Shown here: piece by piece, positions 1 through 9,000 of the stretch
How the letters are laid out: each line of letters starts with the position of its first letter
How positions within the stretch are numbered: position 1 is the first letter of the stretch
Origin: Flavobacteriales bacterium UBA3364
Lineage (GTDB): Bacteria; Bacteroidota; Bacteroidia; Flavobacteriales_F; PHOS-HE28
Reading direction: 5' to 3'
NCBI GenBank assembly: GCA_002360495.1
Contig: DEQO01000071.1
Span: 29,565-60,811, forward strand
DNA length: 31,247 nt
Made by a program: the position numbers and the translations under genes
The notes under the pieces: model-generated
What the model saw: the letters and a program-made list of their open reading frames with translations, nothing else
The model's database searches: none
Told to the model about the DNA's origin: nothing

Positions 1-1391
1 GAGCCCTTGGAATAGGGCGGATGATGCCAATAGGCCATGATCCATTTCGAATTGGCTTTCGCATAGGCCAGGTCCGCCGTGAGCCAGGTGGCCATGGCAC
101 CGGTGGTGCCGAGGGGTACGCCATCACTGTCCAGGGAGATCATGTGTACGTTGCCGATGTCGAAGGAATAGTAGGCCTCGGTGTTCGAGGGTACCCCACC
201 GGCCTGCCCCAACTTGGGCATGGCGAAGAGTTCGTAGTAAGGACCCGTACCCGCACTTGCGCTCGCGCCGGAATCGTAGTCGTGGTTGCCCGGTGCGGGC
301 CAGAGCGTGGAGTTCCGGAGGATCCCCTCGTACATGTTGCGGAACACGCCGAGTTGGTATTCGCTTTCACGCCCATGCCCATAGGCGTTGTCCCCGAGCA
401 TGATCCAGGCATCGGCCTTATGGGAGCCATTGGTGAAATTGATGTATGAATCACGCACGCTGCGTTGAGCGGCGTAGGCCGTGCCGGCATCCCCGATCAC
501 CCAGATGCGGCAAGGTCGTTCACTTCCCTGCACAGGATGCGTGGTGAAGAACGTTGAGGCGTCGCCCGAGCTGAGATCCTGGGTCGAACTGCCGATCGCA
601 TAGTAATAGGTCGTATTGGGTTGAAGACCGGTGAGTACGACCTCATGGTGCAACGTTGTGGCCGGCAGATCCACGACGGTGGAGAGATCGACGGGTGAAG
701 GCCCGAAGCGAACGCGGGAATCGGTCGGCACATCGGTGGTCCATACGATCGTCACCCCGGACGATGTGTTGGTCTGCAGGTACGGGCCGCGGTGAATGCC
801 TGCAGTTCCATCGAGCCCTGTCAGTTCAAGGTCGAAACTGAGGTCGCTGCTGCTCGAGGAACTTTGGTGTATCTCCACGGCAAGGGTGTTGTTCCCTGAT
901 GTGAATTGTATCGGTTTCAGGAGTGCCTCCAGCAGGTGCCCCTCCTCGTTGTCCCCGATGGAAGAGTACGAGAGCGTGGTGTTCGAAATGGTGCCCTCGT
1001 TGAAATTCTGACGGAGGATCTCTGTGCCATTCAAGTACACGATCACACCATCATCGCGTTTGATGCGAAGCTTGTAGCCGGGATAAGCGTTCGCATTCGG
1101 AATGGAAATGGTCTTGCGGAAATAGGTGGTGATGTACTTTGATGATGAGCTTGGCCCATAGCTGACCACCGTTGCTTCTCCGCCGTCCCCATAACCGAGT
1201 TCGGCAGGTCCGCTCGCCCATGCGACATCATTGAAGGCGCTTGCGCGCCAGGCCGTGCCTTGGTTGGAGCCATTGTCGAGGTACTTCCAGGTGGATCCGA
1301 AAGGGATCAAGGCGATGTCCGCAGCGGCAGCGGAGAACGTGATCACGAGCGCCGCCAAGGCCACGCTCCGATGCGGGAAGGGAGAGTCCAT
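1..1391 (-). CDS. purple acid phosphatase-like metallophosphoesterase, secreted (C-terminus outside window)
   Basis: Reading the minus strand from the ATG at 1391 gives an open frame of 463 codons running off the window edge. The N-terminus has a signal-peptide-like stretch (about residues 8-24, rich in Ala/Val/Leu). Residues about 30-195 look like a beta-sandwich domain (WKYLDNGSNQGTAWR, later DDGVIVYLNG), often found in secreted Bacteroidota enzymes. A fibronectin/PAP-N-like segment follows (GPYLQTNTSSGVTIVWTTD). The metallophosphatase core shows GDAG at 300-303, GDN with D334/N335, GNHD with N369/H370/D371, and WHHPPY with H456/H457, the expected metal-ligand order for this superfamily. 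The product is probably a periplasmic, surface or secreted phosphomonoesterase or phosphodiesterase; substrate unknown. A T9SS tail may lie beyond the edge. It is divergent from the neighbouring MBL-fold gene, with a 157-bp gap. Confidence 0.88.
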   Translation of the reverse strand, partial: MDSPFPHRSVALAALVITFSAAAADIALIPFGSTWKYLDNGSNQGTAWRASAFNDVAWASGPAELGYGDGGEATVVSYGPSSSSKYITTYFRKTISIPNANAYPGYKLRIKRDDGVIVYLNGTEILRQNFNEGTISNTTLSYSSIGDNEEGHLLEALLKPIQFTSGNNTLAVEIHQSSSSSSDLSFDLELTGLDGTAGIHRGPYLQTNTSSGVTIVWTTDVPTDSRVRFGPSPVDLSTVVDLPATTLHHEVVLTGLQPNTTYYYAIGSSTQDLSSGDASTFFTTHPVQGSERPCRIWVIGDAGTAYAAQRSVRDSYINFTNGSHKADAWIMLGDNAYGHGRESEYQLGVFRNMYEGILRNSTLWPAPGNHDYDSGASASAGTGPYYELFAMPKLGQAGGVPSNTEAYYSFDIGNVHMISLDSDGVPLGTTGAMATWLTADLAYAKANSKWIMAYWHHPPYSKG

Positions 1392-1408
1392 GGTGCAGAA
1401 TGGTCGTG

Positions 1409-1440
1409 AAAAGATACCCCGGTCGCAGGAGCGAAATCAA
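1409..1440 (-). promoter_or_regulatory. candidate Bacteroidota-type promoter for the phosphoesterase gene
   Basis: On the minus strand a TTG (1440-1438) is followed after 21 nt by TATCTTTT (1416-1409), one base off the Bacteroidota -7 consensus TAnnTTTG. It lies 18 nt before the ATG at 1391. It is only a motif match, and the spacing is slightly long. Confidence 0.3.
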
Positions 1441-1548
1441 GGCCCTGCAGGCGGTGAACGGGTATTGACCTACCACGGATGTCAGGAGCTTGTGATGAGC
1501 GGTCGACCGGCTTTGGGCCACGGTATCCACCTTTGCGCCGCCTTCGGC

Positions 1549-2670
1549 ATGGAACTCTTTCGCATGATCCTTCTCTGGTTGTTGGGCATCGTCGCCCTGT
1601 TGGTCGTGACCTTCTTCGCTTACTTCGCTTTCGCGCCACGCATTGGCAGCAACCCCGAAGGGGCAAGGCTGGCGCGGATCCAGGCATCGCCCAATTACAG
1701 GGATGGCAAGTTCCAGAACCTGGTGGAGACGAACATGGACATGCCGGTGAGCAAGCTGCTCGGCGTGACCTGGGAGTTCATCAAGGGAGGTGAAGGGCGC
1801 GAACCGAAGGATACGTTGCCGACCGTCGATCTTGATCTGGCCGCGTGGAAGGCCGTTCCGGATACTTCGTTCGCGGTGGCCTGGTTCGGTCATTCGTCCT
1901 TGCTCATCAAGTTGGGGGGTACCACTTTCCTGGTGGATCCCGTGTTCGACGAGCGCGCCTCCACCTTCTCCTTCGCCGGTCCGGAACGGTTCAACTACCG
2001 CCAGCATATGCGCGTGGACCTGCTACCCGCTGTCGATGTGGTGCTGCTTTCGCATGATCACTACGATCACCTGGATCGCGCCACGGTGGAACAATTGAAG
2101 GATAAGCGCTTCATCGCGCCCTTGGGTGTTGGTGCCCACCTGGAATATTGGGGCATCCCGGCGGCATCGATCACCGAGAAGGATTGGTGGGAGAGCGTGG
2201 AAGCGGGTCCGGTGACGCTCACCCTAGCCCCTTCGCGCCATTTCTCCGGTCGTGGGCTGAATAACCGGGCGAGCACCTTGTGGGGTTCGTGGGTGATGGA
2301 GAGCCAGGGCAGGAAGGTCTATTTCGGTGCGGATTCGGGATACTCGCCCACGTTCAAGGAGGTGGGTGAGCGTTTCGGGCCTTTCGATCTGGCCCTGCTG
2401 GAATGCGGTGCCTACAATGTGTTGTGGTCCAATATCCACATGATGCCTGAGGAGACCGCACAAGCTGCGCGGGATGTGAAGGCGCGTGTCTTGATGCCTG
2501 TGCATTGGGCCAAATTCAGCCTGGCGATGCACACCTGGACGGAACCGATCGAACGCCTCACAGTGAAGGCGGAGGAGCTCGGCGTTCCGTTGCTGACACC
2601 GCGGATCGGGGCCATCGTCACGGATGCTGACCTGTCGCGATCCGAGCGTTGGTGGGACGGGTTGAAGTGA
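1549..2670 (+). CDS. membrane-anchored metallo-beta-lactamase-fold hydrolase (UlaG/NAPE-PLD-like)
   Basis: The chosen start (ATG 1549) gives 373 aa beginning with a hydrophobic anchor (residues about 5-27, MILLWLLGIVALLVV) followed by APRIG and a globular domain. The metal-binding motif HDHYDH is at residues 169-174 (LSHDHYDHLD), preceded by the family segments AWFGHSSLLIKLGG and FLVDPVFDERAS. Later landmarks are APSRHFSGRG, YFGADSGYSP and PVHWAKF. This set is typical of the L-ascorbate-6-phosphate lactonase / NAPE-phospholipase-D-like branch of MBL proteins. The active site is probably on the extracytoplasmic side of the anchor (inference). The frame stays open upstream to 1231, but that stretch runs antisense through the phosphoesterase start and lacks a signal sequence, so 1549 is preferred. 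The specific substrate cannot be told from sequence. Confidence 0.88.
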   Translation: MELFRMILLWLLGIVALLVVTFFAYFAFAPRIGSNPEGARLARIQASPNYRDGKFQNLVETNMDMPVSKLLGVTWEFIKGGEGREPKDTLPTVDLDLAAWKAVPDTSFAVAWFGHSSLLIKLGGTTFLVDPVFDERASTFSFAGPERFNYRQHMRVDLLPAVDVVLLSHDHYDHLDRATVEQLKDKRFIAPLGVGAHLEYWGIPAASITEKDWWESVEAGPVTLTLAPSRHFSGRGLNNRASTLWGSWVMESQGRKVYFGADSGYSPTFKEVGERFGPFDLALLECGAYNVLWSNIHMMPEETAQAARDVKARVLMPVHWAKFSLAMHTWTEPIERLTVKAEELGVPLLTPRIGAIVTDADLSRSERWWDGLK

Positions 2671-2708
2671 TCGGTCGGTGAGCTAGCTTATTGGGCGGAA
2701 GATCGACG

Positions 2709-2724
2709 GGATCGACGTCGATCC
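2709..2724. promoter_or_regulatory. 16-bp perfect palindrome just before the DnaE-type gene; candidate operator
   Basis: GGATCGACGTCGATCC is a perfect palindrome ending 7 nt before the ATG at 2732. It sits in a 61-bp gap with no obvious Shine-Dalgarno, where a repressor dimer or an mRNA hairpin could control the polymerase. Operator function is inference. Confidence 0.4.
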
Positions 2725-2731
2725 GATCCCC

Positions 2732-5700
2732 ATGTACCTCAACGCCCATAGCTGGTCCAGTTTCAAGTACGGGGTAATGAAGCCCGAAGTGCTGCTCGAA
2801 GAGGCGGCGAAGGCGGGTGTACGTGCGCTCGCGCTCACGGACATCCATTGCACGGCGGGCATCCCGGACTTCGTACGCGATGCCGGAACGCGATTCGGTG
2901 TGCGGCCGGTCGCGGGTATCGAATTCCGCCAAGGCCATCGCGTGTTATACATCGGCCTCGCGAAGAACAACGAAGGCTTCCAACGGTTGAACGAGTTGTT
3001 GAGCCCGTTCCTGCTCGATGGCAGGACACTTCCGCAGCGCGCGCCGGAACTGGCGGATGTCTTCTTCATCTATCCTATGCACAACGCGCCGGCCCAGCTT
3101 CGTGCCGATGAACGCGTGGGGATCCGCCCGTCCGATCTGACGCGGCTTCCCTTCACGCCTTGGGCGAAGACACCGCAGGACCTGGTCGCCTGGTTGCCCG
3201 TCACCTTCCGCAGCAAGCGCGACTTCAACACGCACCGGCTCCTGCGCACCGTGGCGAAGAATACCGTGGTGAGCATGTTACCCGCAGAAGAACTCGCCCG
3301 ACCGGATGAGGTATTCCGCAGTGCAGAAGAGGTGCGCAGGATCTACCGCGACTTCCCCATGCTGGTGTCGAATGCGGAACGTCTGCTGGAGCAATGCAGC
3401 ATCGCGTTCGACGGTAGCGACAAGACGCGGAAGACGTTCGGTGCCAGCGAACGGGAGGATCGCGAGCGGCTGCATGGCGACACCCTGGAAGGCCTGCGGT
3501 ACAGATATGGGAACGCAGGACCCGCGGTGATCGCCCGAATGCATCACGAGCTGAAGGTGATCGAGCAGATGGGCTTCATCAGCTACTTCCGCATCAACCA
3601 GGACATCGTCAACTACGCCCGAAGTCGGGGCTTCTTCCATGTGGGCCGGGGCAGCGGCGCGAACAGCCTGGTGGCCTACTGCCTGCGCATCACCGATGTG
3701 GACCCGATGGAATTGGACCTCTACTTCGAGCGCTTCATCAATCCAGCGCGGAAGAAGCCACCCGATTTCGACATCGACTTCAGCTGGAAGGACCGCGACG
3801 AGATCTTCAGGTACGTCTTCGGCAAGTACAATGGTTCCGGCCCGGGCGACATCCATGCGGCACAGATCGCCACGTACACCACCTTCCAATGGCGGGGAGC
3901 GATACGCGAACTGGGCAAGGCCGTGGGATTGCCCCCTGACGAGATCGATGCGCTCAGCGAGGGCGATGGGAATTACTACCGCGATCAGCGCCGCCTGCCC
4001 GATGGAGCGAAGGCTACGATCGACAAGGTGGCACAGGCTGTTATCCGGTACGGACAGCACCTCATCGGTATGCCGCATCACCTGGGCATCCACGCGGGCG
4101 GTATCGTGATAACGGAGAAGCCGGTCACGCATTTCACGGCACTGCACCGACCGCCGAAGGGATTCCCGGTCACGCAGTTCAGCATGCTGGAGGCCGAGGA
4201 CCTGGGCCTGCACAAGTTCGATCTATTGAGCCAGCGCGGACTGGGTCACATACGGGATGCGGTGGAGCTGGTGAACAAGACTCAAGTCACAGATCACAAG
4301 GCTCAAGACTTAAGGCCGGAAGGCAGTTCACTTGTGACTTGTGACTTCCGCGAAGCGGTTGACATCCACGACATCGCGCGCTTCAAGGAGGATCCTGCCA
4401 TCAAGGAATTGATCCGGACCGGGAATACCATCGGCTGTTTCTATGTGGAGAGCCCGGCCATGCGCATGCTGCTGAAGAAGCTGCGGGTGGACGATTACCT
4501 CGGGCTGGTCGCGGCGAGCAGCATCATCCGTCCGGGTGTGGCGGAGAGCGGCATGATGCGCGAGTACCTGCTGCGCCACAACGATCCGGAACGGCGGACA
4601 CAAGCCATCCCGCGCTTGTTGGAGATCATGCCGGAGACCTATGGTGTGATGGTGTACCAGGAGGATGTGATCAAAGTGGTGGTGCACTATGGTGGCATGG
4701 ACCTCGAGGAAGCGGACCAGGTGCGTCGTGGCATGAACATCCGCTACCGTGACCGTCCGGAGTTCAAGTTGGTGGAGCAGAAGTTCTTCGATAATTGCCG
4801 GGGACGCCGATATCCCGAAGGCGAAGCCCAAGAGGTTTGGCGCCAGATCCAGAGCTTCGCCAGCTTCAGTTTCGCGAAAGGCCACAGCGCGAGCTATGCG
4901 GTGGAGAGTTACCAGAGCCTGTATCTCAAGGCCCATCATCCGTTGGAGTTCCTCGTTGGTGTAGCGAACAACTTCGGCGGGTTCTACAACACGGAGTTCT
5001 ACCTGCATGAGGCGAAGCGTGCGGGGGCGACGATCGAGGCGCCTTGCGTGAATACGAGCGAGGAATTGTGTTCATTGGTAAAGGTCCGGTCGTCGGTGGT
5101 CGGTCCATCCGACGCGCAAGCAGCGCGCAAGACCGGTGCGACGGTCCGGCCATCGACCGACAACTCCATTTACCTCGGTCTCGGCAACGTGAAAAGCTTG
5201 AACACGGAGACCGTGCAGCTGATACTGCATGAACGAAGGAAGAACGGACCTTATGCCGACCTGCAGGACTTGCTGAAGCGTGTTCCGCTCGGGGTGGAAC
5301 AGGCGCGGATACTTGTCCGGGTGGGTGCCCTGCGCTTCACGGACCGGAGCAAGCCGCAGTTGCTGTGGGATGTGGCCTTGTTGCATCGACCGGTCCAGGC
5401 GGGCAACACCGGTGACCTGTTCATCACGAAAGTGGAAGAGCCCAAGCTGCCCGATCTGCAGCACTACCCGTTGGCCGACTCCTACGATGAACTCGATCTG
5501 CTCGGCTTTCCTCTTTGCGATCCGTTCACGCTGGTCGATGTGGACCTGGAGGGTGGCGTGGTCGCGCGGCGCACCTCGGTGATCGATGCGGGTGACACCT
5601 CGTGGATGGCCAAGGCCACCCACCGCGTGGTGGAAATGCCTGCACGGGAGCGATCGACCAGCAAGGATCCGGTGATCCTGCAACGTGAGATGCCGGCGAA

Positions 5701-5980
5701 CATAGGCAGGACGGTCACCATGTTCGGCTACATGATCCATGTGAAGGCCACCGACACGCACTACGGCGAGCGCATGACCTTCGGCTCCTTTATCGATACG
5801 GCCGGCGATTTCTGGGACAGCACGCAGTTCCCGCGTGTGGCCGAGCGGTTCCCGTTCCGTGGGCGCGGTGTCTACCGGCTGGTCGGTGTGGTGGAGGAGG
5901 AGTTCGGGCACTGCTCCCTGCGCACGCAATACATGGAGAAGTTGCCGTGGAAGCCGGATCCGCGGTACGGGGAGAAGTAG
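2732..5980 (+). CDS. dnaE: DNA polymerase III alpha subunit, DnaE-type (error-prone/DnaE2-like class)
   Basis: A 1082-aa C-family DNA polymerase. The N-terminal PHP domain begins LNAHSWSSFKYG and continues ALTDIHCTAG; positions that are normally His in active PHP domains look replaced (N4; Ile in TDI). The polymerase core has GRGSGANSLVAYC near 304, PDFDIDF at 344-350 with D345 and D347 matching the two palm aspartates, and D497 in HKFDLL as the probable third. Next come YGVMVYQEDV and FAKGHSASYA. The C-terminus holds helix-hairpin-helix-like and OB-fold-like segments (MFGYMIHVKATDTHYGERM). It resembles the mutagenic second DnaE of many bacteria more than the replicative enzyme, being shorter and lying near dinB and an S24 regulator; this assignment is inference. 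Two in-frame insertions (4277-4350 and 5081-5164) look foreign to the family. A main replicative dnaE presumably lies elsewhere. Confidence 0.9.
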   Translation: MYLNAHSWSSFKYGVMKPEVLLEEAAKAGVRALALTDIHCTAGIPDFVRDAGTRFGVRPVAGIEFRQGHRVLYIGLAKNNEGFQRLNELLSPFLLDGRTLPQRAPELADVFFIYPMHNAPAQLRADERVGIRPSDLTRLPFTPWAKTPQDLVAWLPVTFRSKRDFNTHRLLRTVAKNTVVSMLPAEELARPDEVFRSAEEVRRIYRDFPMLVSNAERLLEQCSIAFDGSDKTRKTFGASEREDRERLHGDTLEGLRYRYGNAGPAVIARMHHELKVIEQMGFISYFRINQDIVNYARSRGFFHVGRGSGANSLVAYCLRITDVDPMELDLYFERFINPARKKPPDFDIDFSWKDRDEIFRYVFGKYNGSGPGDIHAAQIATYTTFQWRGAIRELGKAVGLPPDEIDALSEGDGNYYRDQRRLPDGAKATIDKVAQAVIRYGQHLIGMPHHLGIHAGGIVITEKPVTHFTALHRPPKGFPVTQFSMLEAEDLGLHKFDLLSQRGLGHIRDAVELVNKTQVTDHKAQDLRPEGSSLVTCDFREAVDIHDIARFKEDPAIKELIRTGNTIGCFYVESPAMRMLLKKLRVDDYLGLVAASSIIRPGVAESGMMREYLLRHNDPERRTQAIPRLLEIMPETYGVMVYQEDVIKVVVHYGGMDLEEADQVRRGMNIRYRDRPEFKLVEQKFFDNCRGRRYPEGEAQEVWRQIQSFASFSFAKGHSASYAVESYQSLYLKAHHPLEFLVGVANNFGGFYNTEFYLHEAKRAGATIEAPCVNTSEELCSLVKVRSSVVGPSDAQAARKTGATVRPSTDNSIYLGLGNVKSLNTETVQLILHERRKNGPYADLQDLLKRVPLGVEQARILVRVGALRFTDRSKPQLLWDVALLHRPVQAGNTGDLFITKVEEPKLPDLQHYPLADSYDELDLLGFPLCDPFTLVDVDLEGGVVARRTSVIDAGDTSWMAKATHRVVEMPARERSTSKDPVILQREMPANIGRTVTMFGYMIHVKATDTHYGERMTFGSFIDTAGDFWDSTQFPRVAERFPFRGRGVYRLVGVVEEEFGHCSLRTQYMEKLPWKPDPRYGEK
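4283..4348 (+). repeat. in-frame palindromic insertion within the DnaE-type gene
   Basis: Arms 4283-4300 (CAAGTCACAGATCACAAG) and 4331-4348 (CTTGTGACTTGTGACTTC) are inverted repeats matching at 15 of 18 positions around a 30-nt loop. The element adds roughly 25 residues (about 516-540, KTQVTDHKAQDLRPEGSS and onward) between the D497 region (KFDLLSQRGL) and DIHDIARFKEDP, where family members normally run straight on. It keeps the reading frame, so it resembles a short palindromic element tolerated inside a protein. Confidence 0.6.
5081..5164 (+). other. second in-frame GC-rich insertion within the DnaE-type gene
   Basis: Residues about 784-811 (KVRSSVVGPSDAQAARKTGA and onward) separate two conserved family segments, PCVNTSEELCSL and IYLGLGNVKSL, that are normally almost adjacent. 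The DNA is rich in GGTC/GACC words, with GTCGGTC (5099-5105) opposed by GACCGAC (5155-5161) and direct repeats of GGTCCGG (5083, 5143) and GCGCAAG. It looks like an inserted low-complexity repeat that keeps frame. Confidence 0.45.
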
Positions 5981-6001
5981 GGACGACGACACCATCGTCC
6001 C
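5980..6001. terminator. candidate bidirectional hairpin between convergent genes
   Basis: GGGACGA (5980-5986) pairs with TCGTCCC (5995-6001) around an 8-nt loop, in the 26-bp gap between the stop of the polymerase gene and the stop of the ABC permease gene. There is no clear U-tract, so termination is inferred from position only. Confidence 0.35.
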
Positions 6002-6006
6002 GATCG

Positions 6007-9000
6007 TCATTCCACCTTCTTCACATTGTCGTCCGGCACGCGATCGAAGAACAAGTGGTCCGGATCGATGGCCGCTTGGTACGGCTTCTTCGGTAGCGTG
6101 TAGGTGAAGGTGTTCTTGCCGGTCCTCAGGCGTTCACGGGTCTTGGAGATCAACTCACCGTCCTCCTTGTCCTCGGCGGGTTCGGTAAGGAAGCCGATGT
6201 CGATCCAGTCGTTCATGGGGATCGCTGTTTCGCGGCCCAGCGAATCGGCGTGGTTCTTTTCGGCGGTCAACTCCAGGGTGATGGTCCACGAACTGTCCTT
6301 GCCCATGGTGCTCTTGGCGGAAAGCAGGCGGTTGTTGTAGAGCGTGATGTACTTGAAGTTGTCCTCCAGCAGGTAGGTGAGGCTGTCGGGTGTCACCCGA
6401 TCCAGTTCGCGGTACATGTCCAGCGCGGTCGGGTAGGGCGGTGCGCCGTACGCGAACGAATCGACGAGCGCTTTGAAGGCGCTGTTCAATGTGTCCTCAC
6501 CGAGGAATTCGCGCATGCAGTACAAGACCACACTGCCCTTGTTGTAGTGGATGTAGCCCTGGTTCTCCACCTGCAGGATCGGTTGTTCACGTTGCGTCTC
6601 ACCACCCCGGGCGCGTTGGTACTTGTCGCTCTCCAGCTTCAGGAATTTCCGCATGTGGTTGCGGCCGTATTCCTTCTCCATCACCATCAGGGCACTGTAT
6701 TGGGCCATGCTTTCGCTGAGCAAGGTCCCTCCCTGCATGTCCGCACCGATCACCTGGTGCGCCCAATACTGGTGGCCCATCTCATGTGCCACGACATAGA
6801 ACACCATGTCGATATCCTCCTGCGAGCTCAGGTCGGTGATGAAGCCGATGCTCTCGCTGTATGGCATCGTACCGGGGAAGGCCTGTGCGAAGGTCCCTTG
6901 GAAATTGCTGAATTCGATGATGCGGACCTGCTTGTGCATGTAGGGTCCGAAATGCCCGGTGTAATAGTCCAGCGCCTTCTTCATGCTGTTCACCATGCGC
7001 GGAACGTTGATCGAATGCGCCTTGTGGTAATAGACCTCGACATCGATGGGCTGGCCACCGTTGGACGGTGTCCACTTCTCGCGGACCACTTCGTACCGGG
7101 CGCTGAGGAACGAATAGAAGTTCATGGCTTCGTGGTCCAACTCGTAACGGAAGTAGCGTTTGCCATCGGCGGTCCATTCCTTCTTCAGGGATCCCGGCGC
7201 TATGGCGATCTGGTCGGGCGAGGTGCTGATGGTGGTGCGCACATCCACCCAATCGCTGTTGTGGAAGAGGTAGGTGTTCATGCGTTTCGCAGGATCGTCC
7301 GTCAGCGATTGCATGGGTTCCTTGGGCGGCAGCTTGTGCTTTCGCCGGTCGTTCCGGTCGCTGATCTCGCTGCCATCCGAGTAACCGATCACAGGGATCA
7401 GGTCCATGTTATTGAAAAAGGTGCCGTTCCCGGTAAGTTGCACGAACGAGACCGAGTTCTCTATCCCTTTCGCCCGGTATTCGCCTTCGAGGGTGAACTT
7501 CAGTTCGGCACCCGGCGCGAGCGGAGGGTCCAGCCGGTAGATCCGGTAATCCAGGTCCTTGTCGTCCTTCACCAGTTCCGCACCGGGTATGTCGATCTCG
7601 ATATCGGGCGTTCCGGGCAGGTTCAGGTGCAGGCTGTCGATCGCCACGGTATCCACATTGCGAGCGGTCAGCTTCGCCACATAGGACAAGGATCGTTCAT
7701 TGGGATCCAGATCGATCGTGAAGTCCAGGTCCGTGTAATGCGGTTGTGGGATGTCCTCGAAACGTTTGTAGTCCTTTTCATAACGCACCGCAAGCTCCTC
7801 GTACTCGTCGCTCGTGGTGTACGTGTTCAGCACTTTGGTATTGTAATAGCCCCAGGCACCCAGCAGGATCCATGCGCCCAACAAGGGCAGCCCCAATTTC
7901 CAATTGTTCTTCAGTCGGAGGCCGGCGGCATGCATGCGCCAACGCGTACCGGTCTCGCGACCACGGACCAGGAAGAGGAAGGAGGTGAACAGCAGGATCG
8001 CACCGAATACCCACCAGTACGTCTTGAAGAAGACCCATCCTTCCACGAAGGGGCCGAAGTGGCCCATGTCCGAATAGCGCAGTCCGGGGGTTCCGTTCAA
8101 CTGGACCAGATTGCTTTCCACGTCCAGGCCGCTCCACATGAAGAGGTTCAACACCACCACCATGATGAAGGCGAAATAGCCCAGGTACTTGTTGTTCACC
8201 AACGTGTGGATGAACAAGGCGAGCATGGCCAGGAAACCGAAGCTCAGGGACGCCGGGACGATCAGGTAGAAGAGGTAGACCGATGGCTCCAGATCGGTGT
8301 ACCCGTTCAGCAACTGTGTCACCATTCCTGCGCCCGACGAAAGGACCAGGATGATGAGCAGCAGGACCATCATGGTCGTGAACTTGGCCAACAGTGGCAG
8401 CCAGCTCGGTGCCGGCAAGGCGTCCTTGATGTCGTTGATACCGGCCTCGCGGTCCTTCCAGATCAACATGCCCGAGTAGAATGTGACGATGATGATCACA
8501 TAGAGGAAGAGCGATCCCTCGATCACGTTCACCACGTTGTAGGTGACGGGGTACGTGGTGTTCTCGTAGAGATCGGTGACGAACGAGAGCGATGAGAAGA
8601 GCTGCGTCACGCCCAGCAGCATCACGATGATGAACACCGGTCCGGTAAGGATGCTCTTGAGGTCCATCCGGATGGTATGCCAGAACTGTTCCCACATGGC
8701 TTTCACCCCATACGTGCGGGTGACTTGCGGCAGTTCCTGCACCTTTTGAGGGACCAGGCCATTGTCCTCCACGATCGCGGTGGCCTTCTGTTTCCGGTCG
8801 AAGAAACTGAAGCGCAGATACCCATAGATGAAGACGCCGAGGGAGACGAGGATCCAGACCAGGCGGTTCCATAGCAGCACCCCATCGGTCGGTAGCAGCA
8901 TGCTGTTCTTCTCGCTCACCGTCCAGTACTTGGTCGATTGGTCCAGTGCGTTCAATCCGAAGGGATCCAGCATGGCACCGATCAACTCATTGTCGAGGTC

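Noticed and set aside
1231..1548. N-terminal extension of the MBL-fold protein
   Set aside because: It runs antisense through the phosphoesterase signal-peptide region; the anchor-starting ATG at 1549 fits the family better.
3278..4213. A 311-codon minus-strand frame inside the DnaE-type gene
   Set aside because: Shadow of the polymerase coding frame; the polymerase motifs on the other strand are clear.
6250..8595. A 781-codon open frame on the plus strand
   Set aside because: It lies wholly antisense to the well-supported permease/M1 gene; its composition is His/Val/Glu-rich without any recognisable domain, as expected for a shadow frame in GC-rich DNA.
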